Part shown: one piece after another, positions 17,588 through 26,601 of the stretch
How the letters are laid out: each line of letters starts with the position of its first letter
How positions within the stretch are numbered: the first letter of the stretch is position 1
Source of the DNA: Asaia bogorensis
GTDB lineage: Bacteria; Pseudomonadota; Alphaproteobacteria; Acetobacterales; Acetobacteraceae
Assembly (NCBI GenBank): GCA_943333505.2
Contig: CALQTN020000011.1
Location: 18,205 to 82,204, forward strand
Direction: 5' to 3'
Length of the DNA stretch: 64,000 nucleotides
The notes under the pieces: model-generated
Database searches by the model: none
What the model was told of the DNA's origin: nothing
Seen by the model: the letters and a program-made list of their open reading frames with translations, nothing else
Program-made: the position numbers and the translations under genes

Positions 17588-18931
17588 ATGATACGGATGG
17601 GCGTTCTGGCGACGATGCTGCTCCTGGGTGGTGTGGCGGGGTCCCATGCCGAAATTCCGCCTGCCCTGCAGAAGGTCAATCACATCCTGGTGATTTTTGA
17701 GGAAAACCGCAGCTTCGACACTTTGTACGGCACTTTCCCCGGCGCAGACGGGATTGCCAATGCCGGACCGGCGGCACTCCAGCTTGATCGGCAGGGCGTG
17801 CCATATGTCAGCCTGCCGCAGCCAACCGACAGCAACCTCCACCCGGCGGGCCCCGACCCGCGCTTCCCGGCCAGTTTGCCCAATCGGCCCTTTGCGATGG
17901 AGGCCTATGTCGGCAAGGACGGAAAAACCGGCGATATGGTGCACCGGTTCTATCAGGAACAGGCGCAGATCAATGGCGGCCGGATGGACCGGTTTGTTGC
18001 CCATTCGACTGCAGGCGGGCTGGTGATGGGGTATTTCGACGGGGCTGGCACCGAGGGTTGGAAACTCGCGCAGGAATTCGCGCTTGGGGACAGGATGTTC
18101 CATTCGGCCTTTGGCGGATCGTTCCTCAACCACGCCTATCTGGTGTGCAGCTGCGCGTTCCGCTGGCCAGACGCCCCCCCTGCCCTGGTTGCCCAGATCG
18201 GGCCGGATGGCGCGATGATCCGGGACGGCCAGGTGACGCCGGATGGCTACGCGGTCAATACCAGCCGATCAGTCTATCTCCATGCGCCAGTTGATACCGA
18301 TGCAAGCCGTTTGGTGCCGCCGCAAACCATGCCGCATATTGGCACCCGGCTTGACGCCAAGAACATCGACTGGGCGTGGTATGCCGGTGGCTACAACGAC
18401 GCGATGGCGGGCAAACCGCATCGGCGGTTTCAATTCCATCACCAGCCCCTGGCCTATTTCAAGGATTTGGCGCCGGGGAGCGCCGCGCAGAAGGCGCATC
18501 TGAAGGACGCCAAGGATTTACTGGCCGCGATTGATGCGGGAACCCTGCCGCCGGTTGCGTTCTACAAGCCGATCGGCTTGCTCAATCAACATCCGGGCTA
18601 CGCCAATATCAGCGATGGCGATGCCCATCTCGGCGAGATTATTGCGCGGTTGCGCAAAAGCCCGAACTGGGCCGACACGCTGGTGATCGTGACCTATGAT
18701 GAGCATGGCGGGTCGTGGGATCATGTCGCGCCACCCAAGCGTGATGCCTGGGGGCCGGGAACGCGGGTGCCGCTGCTGGCGATCGGGCCGATGGTGAAAA
18801 AGGGTTTCATCGACCACAGCGTTTACGATTTCGGGTCGATCCTGCGCACCATCACCCTGCGGTTTGGCGCCGAGCCAGTGAACCAGCTTGATGGCACCGC
18901 GACGCCGATGGTCAATCTGCTGGAACCGTAG
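17588..18931 (+). CDS. Secreted acid phosphatase/phospholipase C-type phosphoesterase
   Basis: A 447-residue exported enzyme. A signal peptide of about 22 residues (ending GVAGSHA) is followed by the metal-binding start of the phosphoesterase family, HILVIFEENRSFDTLYGTFPGADG, and later by VTYDEHGGSWDHVAPP, the second metal-site block. The family contains AcpA acid phosphatases and phospholipases C. The ATG at 17588 has GGGGA 7 bases upstream; a TTG in frame at 17573 is less likely. The 3' end overlaps the convergent CoA-transferase gene by 20 bases. The substrate is probably a phosphomonoester or phospholipid. Confidence 0.87.
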   Translation: MIRMGVLATMLLLGGVAGSHAEIPPALQKVNHILVIFEENRSFDTLYGTFPGADGIANAGPAALQLDRQGVPYVSLPQPTDSNLHPAGPDPRFPASLPNRPFAMEAYVGKDGKTGDMVHRFYQEQAQINGGRMDRFVAHSTAGGLVMGYFDGAGTEGWKLAQEFALGDRMFHSAFGGSFLNHAYLVCSCAFRWPDAPPALVAQIGPDGAMIRDGQVTPDGYAVNTSRSVYLHAPVDTDASRLVPPQTMPHIGTRLDAKNIDWAWYAGGYNDAMAGKPHRRFQFHHQPLAYFKDLAPGSAAQKAHLKDAKDLLAAIDAGTLPPVAFYKPIGLLNQHPGYANISDGDAHLGEIIARLRKSPNWADTLVIVTYDEHGGSWDHVAPPKRDAWGPGTRVPLLAIGPMVKKGFIDHSVYDFGSILRTITLRFGAEPVNQLDGTATPMVNLLEP

Positions 18932-20150
18932 GCTCGGCGGCGACGGCGCCACTGGCGAGCAGCGCCGCGACCGCTGGCGCATCACGGCCCAGCATATGCA
19001 GGATTTCCCGCGTGTGCTGGCCCAAACGCGGGGCCGGGGTGCGGATTGCACCGGGGGTTGCCGACAGGCGCGGCACGACGTTGTGCATCATCACCTGGCC
19101 GAGATCGTCATCGGGTAAATCGACCAGGATTTCGCGCTCTATCACATGCGGATCGGCGATGAGTTGGTCGATGTCATAGACTGGGGCCGCGGTGATGCCG
19201 GCCTTGTCGAAGATCGCCAGCACGTCATCGCAGTCGCGGGCGGCAATGAAGGCAGCGATCGGCGCCTCGCAGGCCTCGGCGTTGGCGACGCGGCCGGTGT
19301 TGGTGGCAAAGCGCGGGTCGGTGAGCATGTCCTCGCGCCCGATCAGCCTCAGCAGGCGTTCGGCCATTGCCTGGATCGAGGCGGATATCGCGATGTAGCG
19401 GCCATCGCGGGTCTGGAAGACGTTGCGCGGGCTGGTGGTGTTGGACCGGCTGCCGGTGCGTTCCGGCAACTGGCCTGAGGTCCGCCAGATTTCGGCTTGC
19501 GGCCCGAGGATCGAAACCAGCGGATCGAGCAATGGCAGATCGATCACCTGGCCGGGCTGGCCACGCTCCACCTCGCGCCGCGCAATCATCACCGCATAGG
19601 CGCCATACAGCCCGGCAATCATGTCGGCGAGCGCCAGCGGCGGCAGCACCGGCGGGCGATCGGCAAAACCGTTCATCGCGGCAAATCCGGACATGCCTTC
19701 GACGAGGGTGCCGAAGCCGGGCCGTGTGCGGTAGGGGCCATCCTGGCCGAAGCCCGAAATGCGGACGATAATCAGGCGCGGATTGCGGGCATGAAGCGTG
19801 GTGGGCGCCAGTCCCATGGTTTCCAATGTGCCGGGGCGGAAATTTTCGATCAGGACATCGGCGCGGGCAATCAGGTCGGCGAGCAAGGCCAGGCCGTCCG
19901 GGTTACGAAGATCGAGCGCCAGGCTCTTCTTATTGCGGGCATAAACCTTCCAATGCAGCGAATGCCCCGCGGTGCGCCACGCGCGCAGCGGATCACCAGT
20001 GGTGGGGTCCTCGATCTTGATCACCTCGGCGCCGTGATCGGCGAGTTGCAGGCTGACCATGTTGCCGGCGACCAGGCGCGACAGGTCGACCACCAGGAGA
20101 TCGGCGAGCGGTGGTGTGGCAGCGGTATCGAATGCGCGTTGTTTGACCAT
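18912..20150 (-). CDS. CaiB/BaiF family (class III) CoA-transferase
   Basis: A 412-residue class III CoA-transferase. ADLLVVDLSRLVAGNMVSLQLADHGAEVIKIE, then NKKSLALDLRNPDG and DVLIENFRPGTLETMGL, are the standard N-terminal blocks. The start at 20150 is chosen because upstream residues have no family similarity. It should move CoA between carboxylic acids. It is divergent, across 70 bases, from an enoyl-CoA hydratase gene; the pair plausibly acts in one acyl-CoA route. Its 3' end overlaps the phosphoesterase gene. Confidence 0.93.
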   Translation of the reverse strand: MVKQRAFDTAATPPLADLLVVDLSRLVAGNMVSLQLADHGAEVIKIEDPTTGDPLRAWRTAGHSLHWKVYARNKKSLALDLRNPDGLALLADLIARADVLIENFRPGTLETMGLAPTTLHARNPRLIIVRISGFGQDGPYRTRPGFGTLVEGMSGFAAMNGFADRPPVLPPLALADMIAGLYGAYAVMIARREVERGQPGQVIDLPLLDPLVSILGPQAEIWRTSGQLPERTGSRSNTTSPRNVFQTRDGRYIAISASIQAMAERLLRLIGREDMLTDPRFATNTGRVANAEACEAPIAAFIAARDCDDVLAIFDKAGITAAPVYDIDQLIADPHVIEREILVDLPDDDLGQVMMHNVVPRLSATPGAIRTPAPRLGQHTREILHMLGRDAPAVAALLASGAVAAEPTVPAD

Positions 20151-20220
20151 GCGACGTCCCCGGTTTAGGCGTTTCCTAGGCTGACAGACGGCTGCCAGCA
20201 ACCGGATCAGGAGCAAGCCT

Positions 20221-21015
20221 ATGCCCGCGACCTATGAAACCCTGCTGCTGAGCGAACCGGCCGAGCATGTCCTGCAGGTGACCTTGAACCGGCCGGTTGT
20301 CATGAATGCCATGAATACCCAGATGGGGTTAGATATGCTGTCGGTGTTCGGCGGGTTGTGTGCCGACCCCGGCGCCTATCGCTGCATCATTCTGACCGGG
20401 GCGGGCGACCGCGCGTTTTGTGCTGGCGGCGACCTCAAGCAGCGCCAGGGCATGACCGACGCGCAATGGCAGGCGCAGCATCTGATCTTCGAGCGCCAGG
20501 TGCGCGCGATGATCGCCTGCCCGATCCCGGTGATCGGGGCGATCAATGGCGCGGCCTATGGCGGTGGCTGCGAGATGACGTTGTGTTGCGATTTCGCCTA
20601 TGCGTCCGAGACTGCCCGCTTTGCACTGACCGAAGTCACACTCGGGATCATGCCCGGCGCTGGTGGCACCCAGAATATGCCGCGCGCCACCGGGATACGT
20701 CGGGCCAAGGAAATTCTGCTGACCGGCCGCGCGTTTACTGCGGTGCAGGCGTTGGAATGGGGCGTGGTGAATGACGTTTGCACACCTGACGGATTGCTGC
20801 CGGCGGTGCTCGACACGGCCGTGCGGATTGCCGGCAACGCGCCGTTATCGGTTCGCCAGATCAAGCAATCGGTCAATGTCGGGATGCAAACCGACCTTGC
20901 CAGCGGATTGATGTTCGAGATCGAGGCCTATAACCGCCTGCCACCAACCGATGACCGGCGCGAAGGTGTTTCGGCGTTCAACGAGAAGCGGAGACCGGTG
21001 TTTCGGGGGCGCTGA
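20221..21015 (+). CDS. Enoyl-CoA hydratase/isomerase family protein
   Basis: A 264-residue crotonase-fold enzyme. The oxyanion-hole segments GAGDRAFCAGGDLKQR and GAINGAAYGGGCEMTLCCDFAYA are clear, and both acidic residues of classical hydratases are present (Glu of GCEM and Glu of FALTEVTLGIMPGAGGTQ). It should hydrate a 2-enoyl-CoA. A purine-rich AGGAGCAAGCC leader precedes the ATG. Divergent from the CoA-transferase gene. Substrate chain cannot be read. Confidence 0.93.
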   Translation: MPATYETLLLSEPAEHVLQVTLNRPVVMNAMNTQMGLDMLSVFGGLCADPGAYRCIILTGAGDRAFCAGGDLKQRQGMTDAQWQAQHLIFERQVRAMIACPIPVIGAINGAAYGGGCEMTLCCDFAYASETARFALTEVTLGIMPGAGGTQNMPRATGIRRAKEILLTGRAFTAVQALEWGVVNDVCTPDGLLPAVLDTAVRIAGNAPLSVRQIKQSVNVGMQTDLASGLMFEIEAYNRLPPTDDRREGVSAFNEKRRPVFRGR

Positions 21016-21158
21016 TTTGCGGGTTTGAGTCTACCAGGTCCCGCATATCGTCAAGATACAAATCATTAACATTCAGATGCAATCGGGGACAATTCAACCT
21101 TTACGACGTCTTGCGATCTCGCTAAAACGAAATTATCACAGGAATAACGGAATTCAGG

Positions 21159-21341
21159 ATGACAAAAGCCCGGGTATTTGCCGATATGGCCCGCAGCATT
21201 GGCCTGCATAACGGGGTGTTGAGGATTGCGTTCGCGCAACTCGACGCGGAAGGTAAGTCAGAAGACGTGCTGGACCTGATGCTACCGCAATCTGAGATCA
21301 AGAATCTCGTGGAAGCGCTTCGCAAACTTACCGCGCGCTAG
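21159..21341 (+). CDS. Small hypothetical protein (60 residues)
   Basis: Unrecognised small protein. The translation is well balanced (many charged residues, LPQSEIKNLVEALRKLTAR at the end suggests an amphipathic helix) and its codon usage resembles neighbours. The ATG follows an AGGA/CAGG-like ribosome site. No membrane segment, metal motif or known domain is seen. It lies alone between the enoyl-CoA hydratase and the MFS fusion, with 143 upstream bases free of genes. Confidence 0.55.
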   Translation: MTKARVFADMARSIGLHNGVLRIAFAQLDAEGKSEDVLDLMLPQSEIKNLVEALRKLTAR

Positions 21342-21418
21342 GCACTTCAGCCGCTCGCGTGCGGATAAGTATAAATCCGGCTTTGCACCCGCCTGACTGA
21401 TCAGGCAAGGATGCGGCG

Positions 21419-23041
21419 ATGAAACTTCCCGCCGCCATCGCTCCGCTGCGACATAAGCTTTTTCGCCTGCTGTGGACCACCAATCTGGTGGTCTCGGTGG
21501 GCGTATGGCTGCAGAATACCGGGGCGGGCTGGTTGATGACCACGCTGGCCCCGGATGCCTTGACGGTCAGCATGGTGCAGATGGCCACCATCCTGCCGAT
21601 GTTGCTGTTGGCGCTCCCGGCTGGCGCACTCGCTGATATCGTCGATCGTCGGCTGTTCATCATGATCACCCAAGGATGGATGCTCGCCGCCGCTGGCGGT
21701 TTGGCGCTGCTGACCTATGCCGGGATGACGGATGCGAGCCTGCTGCTCGCCTTCACCTTTGCCATCGGGCTTGGTCAGGCGATGAACAACCCGGCCTGGG
21801 GCTCGGTCATGGCCGAGTCGGTGCCGCGCAACGATCTGGTCCAGGCGATCACCCTCAACGGCATTGGCTTCAATCTGGCGCGCGCCGTGGGCCCGGCATT
21901 GGCCGGGGTGCTGGTGCTGATGGGCGGGCCGGCGCTGGCCTTTGGGTTGAATGCGCTGAGCTACCTTGCGGTTATCATAGCATTGATGACGTGGCATCGC
22001 CGGCCGCGCAGTCCCAGCCTGCCGCGCGAACATCTGGTGGCCGCGATGCGGGCCGGGGTGCGCTTTGTGCGCCATACCCCGGTGATGCAGGCGGCGATGA
22101 TCCGGACCGGGTGTTTTTTCTTTGCCGCCGCTGCGCCCTGGGCTGTGCTGCCGCTGATCGTCAAACAGCAATTACGTATGGAAGCGGGCACCTACGGCCT
22201 GTTGCTTGGCCTGATGGGCGCCGGCGGCGTAACGGCTGGTCTGCTGCTGCCGCAAATCCGCCACCGGTTCTCGCGCGGCAACACAGTGTTCGGCTCGGGC
22301 CTTGTCAGCTGCCTGGGCATGGCGCTGGTCGGCATTGCCCAGCATTGGCTGCTGGCAGCCCTCGGAATGGTGTTGTTCGGCATCGGCTGGGTGGCGGCGT
22401 CGTCGGTGGCACAAGGGGCGGCACAGTTGGCTGCCCCTCCCTGGGTGCGGTCGCGCGCACTGGCGATCTATCAGCTCGGCTTCAATTTCGCGATGATTGC
22501 CGGCACGTTATTCTGGGGGTGGCTGGGGACCGAGATCGGCCTGTCCGATGCCATGCTGGCTGCGGCGGCCACCGGGGTGGGGCTGTCAGTGCTGGCCCGC
22601 GGTGCCAATATCGACACCGAGCCCACCACACTCTCCCCTATCCCGCTCGACGCGGCCCCTGCCCCCGAAGCGGTTGATCCCGAACTCATCGGGTTGGTCA
22701 GCGAGGCGCGCAACCGGGTGATGGAATGGCAGCGCTATCGGATTGCCAGCGACAACGCCGACGCGTTCCTGGCTGCGATGGCCGAGGTTCGCGACGTTCG
22801 CAGCCGCGCCGGCGCGGTTGGCTGGCAGCTTTACGAGGACATCGCCCATGCCGATGGCTGGGTCGAGGTCTGGACGGTGGAGAACTGGACTGACCATCTG
22901 CGCGAGGCCACACGCCTCAGCGGCGCAGATCGCGCGGTGCTGGCGCAGGCCATGGCGTTGCATATCGGCACGCCAATCGTGCCAAGCCGCTTCATCGCGG
23001 TTGCCCCGCATCGGCTGCCGGATAGGCCGCGCCTCAACTAG
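21419..23041 (+). CDS. MFS transporter (EntS/DUF894 type) with C-terminal ABM-like domain
   Basis: A 540-residue protein. Residues 1-400 are an EntS-like major-facilitator exporter beginning APLRHKLFRLLWTTNLVVSVGVWLQ, with about eleven or twelve membrane segments. Residues about 425-530 are soluble and resemble an antibiotic-biosynthesis-monooxygenase (ferredoxin-like) domain (RNRVMEWQRYRI, LYEDIAHADGWVEVWTVENW). The fusion is a recognised architecture of DUF894-type transporters, and the role of the tail is unknown. Likely exports a small hydrophobic molecule; the substrate is not evident. Parallel to and 54 bases upstream of parE. Confidence 0.88.
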   Translation: MKLPAAIAPLRHKLFRLLWTTNLVVSVGVWLQNTGAGWLMTTLAPDALTVSMVQMATILPMLLLALPAGALADIVDRRLFIMITQGWMLAAAGGLALLTYAGMTDASLLLAFTFAIGLGQAMNNPAWGSVMAESVPRNDLVQAITLNGIGFNLARAVGPALAGVLVLMGGPALAFGLNALSYLAVIIALMTWHRRPRSPSLPREHLVAAMRAGVRFVRHTPVMQAAMIRTGCFFFAAAAPWAVLPLIVKQQLRMEAGTYGLLLGLMGAGGVTAGLLLPQIRHRFSRGNTVFGSGLVSCLGMALVGIAQHWLLAALGMVLFGIGWVAASSVAQGAAQLAAPPWVRSRALAIYQLGFNFAMIAGTLFWGWLGTEIGLSDAMLAAAATGVGLSVLARGANIDTEPTTLSPIPLDAAPAPEAVDPELIGLVSEARNRVMEWQRYRIASDNADAFLAAMAEVRDVRSRAGAVGWQLYEDIAHADGWVEVWTVENWTDHLREATRLSGADRAVLAQAMALHIGTPIVPSRFIAVAPHRLPDRPRLN

Positions 23042-23095
23042 GTTGCAGCGAAGGGGTCGCTTTGGCTAAAGTCCCCCCCAGAACGGGAACACAGC

Positions 23096-25069
23096 ATGAA
23101 CGATCTTTTCGGCGGCGCCAAAGCCGAGACCACGGGCAACGACTATACGGCCAAGGATATTGAGGTTCTTGAGGGCCTCGAACCCGTGCGCCGCCGGCCC
23201 GGCATGTATATTGGCGGCACTGATGAAGCGGCGCTGCATCACCTCGCCGCCGAAGTGCTTGATAACGCGATGGACGAGGCCGTTGCTGGCCATGCCAGCA
23301 CGATCGAGATGTCGCTTGAAGCCGGCAATTGGCTCACCGTGCGCGACAATGGCCGTGGCATCCCGGTTGACCCGCATCCAAAATTCAAAAACCTCAGTGC
23401 ATTAGAGGTTATTCTCACCACCTTGCATTCAGGCGGCAAGTTCAGCGGGAAGGCTTATGACACATCAGGCGGCTTGCACGGCGTTGGGTCGTCGGTGGTC
23501 AATGCGCTGTCCGATGTGATGGAGGTGGAGGTCGCGCGCGACCGGGTGCTGTGGAAACAAAGTTATGCGCGCGGCAAACCGACCACCAAACTGATCAATG
23601 CGGGCGCGGTGCAGAACCGGCGCGGCACGCAAATCCGCTTTCATCCGGATGAGCAGATTTTCGCCAAGCTGCAATTTATCGCCTCGCGCCTCTACCGGCT
23701 CTGCCGATCGAAGGCTTATCTGTTTCGTGGGGTGCAAATCCGCTGGTCCTGCGCGCCAGAGCTGATCAGGGACGACACCCCCGCCCAGGCGGTTTTGCAT
23801 TTCCCCGGCGGCCTGCGCGACTCGCTTGAAGCCGATATTGGCGGCGCGGCATTGGTCGCCACGCCGTGGTCCGGCGACGGCGATCTGGCGGCGGCGGCAG
23901 ATGGCCGCCCGGCCGGACGGCTGGAATGGGCGGTCGCCTGGCTCGAACAAGGCGATGGGTTTCTGCACAGCTACGCCAACACCGTGCCGACCGCGCAAGG
24001 CGGCACCCATGAAACCGGGTTTCGCAACGCCTTGTTGCGCGGACTGCGCGGCTGGGGCGAACATCGCGGCAACAAGCGCGCCGCCGCAGTGGTCGCCGAT
24101 GACGTCGCCACCGGGTTGGTCGCCAAGTTATCGGTGTTTCTGCGCGATCCGCAATTCCAGGGCCAGACCAAGGAAAAGCTCACCTCCCCCGAGGCGACCA
24201 AGTTGGTCGAACAGGCATTGCGTGACCGGTTCGACCATTTTCTCGCCGGCGACCCAACGCTTGCCGATAACCTCCTGAGCTTTGTGATCGAACGCGCCGA
24301 GGAACGCATTCGCCGCAAGGAATTGAAGGACACCCCACGCAAAACCGCGACGCGGCGCCTGCGCCTGCCCGGTAAACTCGCTGATTGCTCCGTCGAGGAC
24401 GCGTCTCGCACCGAGTTATTCCTGGTCGAGGGCGACAGCGCCGGCGGGTCGGCCAAGCAGGCACGCGACCGGGCGACCCAGGCGGTGCTGCCGTTGCGCG
24501 GTAAAATCCTCAATGTCGCAAGTGCATCCACCGAAAAGCTGCGGCAAAATCAGGAACTCAAGGACCTGGTCGAAGCGCTCGGCTGTGGCGTCGGCGATCG
24601 CTTTGACCGCACCAGGCTGCGCTATGGCCGCATCATCGTGATGACGGATGCCGACGTCGATGGCGCCCATATCGCAAGCCTGCTGATGACGTTCTTCTAC
24701 CGCGAATTGCCGGAACTGGTGCGCGGCGGGCATCTCTATCTGGCGCAGCCGCCGCTCTATCGATTGGTTCAAGGCGCGAAGTCGGTTTACGCGATGGACG
24801 ATGACGATCTGGTGAAAAAGCGGGCTTTGTTCAAACCCAACGCCAAGATCGATGTCAGCCGGTTCAAAGGACTCGGCGAAATGCCGGCCGCGGTGCTGAA
24901 GGAAACCACGATGGACCCGAAAAAACGCACGCTGTTGAAGATGATGACACCGTCGGATGAGCGGGCGCGGACCAATGATCTGGTGGAAAGCCTGATGGGA
25001 CGGCGGCCGGAGTTGCGGTTTCAGTTTATTCAGGAGAACGCTAAATTGGTGGCGGAAGTGGATATTTAG
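23096..25069 (+). CDS. parE: DNA topoisomerase IV subunit B
   Basis: ATPase subunit of topoisomerase IV, which separates linked daughter chromosomes; 657 residues. Seen: GHKL ATPase (VLDNAMDEAVAG, DNGRGIPVDPHP, GGLHGVGSSVVNALS), transducer domain, and TOPRIM with FLVEGDSAGGSAKQARDR and DADVDGAHI. The start LEGLEPVRRRPGMYIG region and the lack of the GyrB tail insert fit alphaproteobacterial ParE rather than GyrB. An AT-rich repeat copy follows the stop and may end transcription. Confidence 0.96.
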   Translation: MNDLFGGAKAETTGNDYTAKDIEVLEGLEPVRRRPGMYIGGTDEAALHHLAAEVLDNAMDEAVAGHASTIEMSLEAGNWLTVRDNGRGIPVDPHPKFKNLSALEVILTTLHSGGKFSGKAYDTSGGLHGVGSSVVNALSDVMEVEVARDRVLWKQSYARGKPTTKLINAGAVQNRRGTQIRFHPDEQIFAKLQFIASRLYRLCRSKAYLFRGVQIRWSCAPELIRDDTPAQAVLHFPGGLRDSLEADIGGAALVATPWSGDGDLAAAADGRPAGRLEWAVAWLEQGDGFLHSYANTVPTAQGGTHETGFRNALLRGLRGWGEHRGNKRAAAVVADDVATGLVAKLSVFLRDPQFQGQTKEKLTSPEATKLVEQALRDRFDHFLAGDPTLADNLLSFVIERAEERIRRKELKDTPRKTATRRLRLPGKLADCSVEDASRTELFLVEGDSAGGSAKQARDRATQAVLPLRGKILNVASASTEKLRQNQELKDLVEALGCGVGDRFDRTRLRYGRIIVMTDADVDGAHIASLLMTFFYRELPELVRGGHLYLAQPPLYRLVQGAKSVYAMDDDDLVKKRALFKPNAKIDVSRFKGLGEMPAAVLKETTMDPKKRTLLKMMTPSDERARTNDLVESLMGRRPELRFQFIQENAKLVAEVDI

Positions 25070-25078
25070 GCAAAGCAC

Positions 25079-25146
25079 GGAAGGTCTTCTTTTTGTGAAC
25101 AAAAAAAGCAAAAAAACTTCATCCATTGTTGCCGTTGGCGTGGGAC
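25079..25146. repeat. Intergenic repeat, copy 3, after parE
   Basis: Most complete copy: GGAAGGTCTTCTTTTTG, then TGAACAAAAAAAGC, an A-run, CTTCATCC, then TGTTGCCGTTGGCGTGGGAC. Bases 25079-25095 are identical to 43921-43937, and 25127-25146 are the exact reverse complement of 15804-15823. CTTTTTGT/ACAAAAAAAG forms a stem. It lies between convergent parE and the livK-like gene, where a bidirectional terminator would be expected. Confidence 0.7.
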
Positions 25147-25192
25147 CGCAGAGGATTCCCTAGCCAGCGGCAACAAATCATAAAAAAACTGC

Positions 25193-26410
25193 TTACTTCA
25201 TCAAATAACACCCAGCCTCAGCCGGTGTCCGCCATACCTGCTCGTGCGGCACAGTCGCCACAATTTTGTAAACGTCGTACGGCTCCTTCGATTCTGCCGG
25301 CGTCTTGACTTCGACCAGGTACATCGGCCGTAACGTGGTGCCATCGGCGCGGATCTGGACGTTCTTCATTTCGAAGCTGTTGATCGGGGTGGCCTTCATC
25401 TTCGCCATCACCTGTTCGCCTTCAACAGTGCCAGTCGCCTTCACCGCCTGCAGGTAATGGCTGACCGCGCTATAGGCGCCCGATTGCAGGAAGGTTGGCG
25501 CGCGGCCATTGAAGCGGGCCATAAATTTACGGCTCCAGGCGCGGGTTTCCGCGTCCTTGTCCCAGTAGAACGGCACAGTGAACTGCATGCCCTTCGCCGC
25601 CGGCAGGCCAATGGCGACGATGGTGTTGATGGTGGTGCCGGTCGATGCCAGGACCTGGCCCCTGCCGGTGATGTTGAACTCGGCCGCCTGCTTCACCGCA
25701 TTGGTGAAATCGGCGCCGGCATTGGCTAACGCGATAACCTTGGCGCCGCTGGCCTGGGCCTGGATCAACTGGGCAGAGTAATCGGTGGTGCCGAGCGGGT
25801 GTTTCACCGTCCCGAGCACGCGACCGCCAGCCTCCTTGATGAACTGGGTGGCGCCGGCTTCCATCGCGGCACCGAAAGCATAGTCGACGGTAATGAAATA
25901 CCAGGTGTCCTTGCCCGCTGCGACCAGCGCCTTGGTCACAGCTTTCGGCGTCGCGTAGGTGTCGTATTCAAAATTGATCGACATCGGCGTGCAGGCCTTG
26001 CCGGTCAGATCGGCCGAACCGCTCCCTGCAATCAGAAATGGTTTTTTTGCCTCCGCCATCAGTGGCGCCACCCCTAGCGCAATCGGGGAGATGGAAAACG
26101 TCAGAATGGTATCGACCTTCTCGACCGCGAGCCATTGCCTTACCATCGACACCCCGACATCCGGCTTGTTCTGATCATCGCCGATCACCAGCTCAATCGG
26201 CCGGCCAAGCACGCTGCCGCCGAAATCCTCGATCGCCATGCGGGCCGCGAGCACCGAGCCCGGACCACCATTATCGGCATACGGGCCGGACTGATCGCCG
26301 ATGATGCCGATTTTGAGCGGCTGTGCGACGACCGGCGTCGCAGCCAGTCCAAGACAAATGGCGCTCGCGAGCAGACGCTGGCGCGGTGTAACGGTAAAAC
26401 TGACAAACAT
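25193..26410 (-). CDS. Branched-chain amino acid-type ABC substrate-binding protein
   Basis: Periplasmic type I binding protein of 405 residues. A Sec signal peptide ends near VVAQP (about residue 29); the mature protein begins LKIGIIGDQSGPYADNGGPGS, typical of the LivK/amide-urea family. Candidates for ligands in this group include amino acids, aromatic acids and amides. It ends with a Cys-containing tail (TPAEAGCYLMK), shared in pattern with the second binding protein at 58351. No permease or ATPase gene of the Liv type is in the window, so it is an orphan here. Confidence 0.88.
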   Translation of the reverse strand: MFVSFTVTPRQRLLASAICLGLAATPVVAQPLKIGIIGDQSGPYADNGGPGSVLAARMAIEDFGGSVLGRPIELVIGDDQNKPDVGVSMVRQWLAVEKVDTILTFSISPIALGVAPLMAEAKKPFLIAGSGSADLTGKACTPMSINFEYDTYATPKAVTKALVAAGKDTWYFITVDYAFGAAMEAGATQFIKEAGGRVLGTVKHPLGTTDYSAQLIQAQASGAKVIALANAGADFTNAVKQAAEFNITGRGQVLASTGTTINTIVAIGLPAAKGMQFTVPFYWDKDAETRAWSRKFMARFNGRAPTFLQSGAYSAVSHYLQAVKATGTVEGEQVMAKMKATPINSFEMKNVQIRADGTTLRPMYLVEVKTPAESKEPYDVYKIVATVPHEQVWRTPAEAGCYLMK

Positions 26411-26601
26411 GATCGTGTTTCCCCTGGAGCCTGTTATTTTCCCTCATCGATCATGCCATGAAGCGCCGCATCGGGCCAAATCGACGGCATGGCGCAGGGC
26501 GATTTCACTGACATGAAATTTTTCACCCCAGCCCGCAGGCTTTGACATCCCTGCTCTATCTGCCATCACTACAGCAAGAACATGTGGCGGAGGGCCGGAA
26601 A

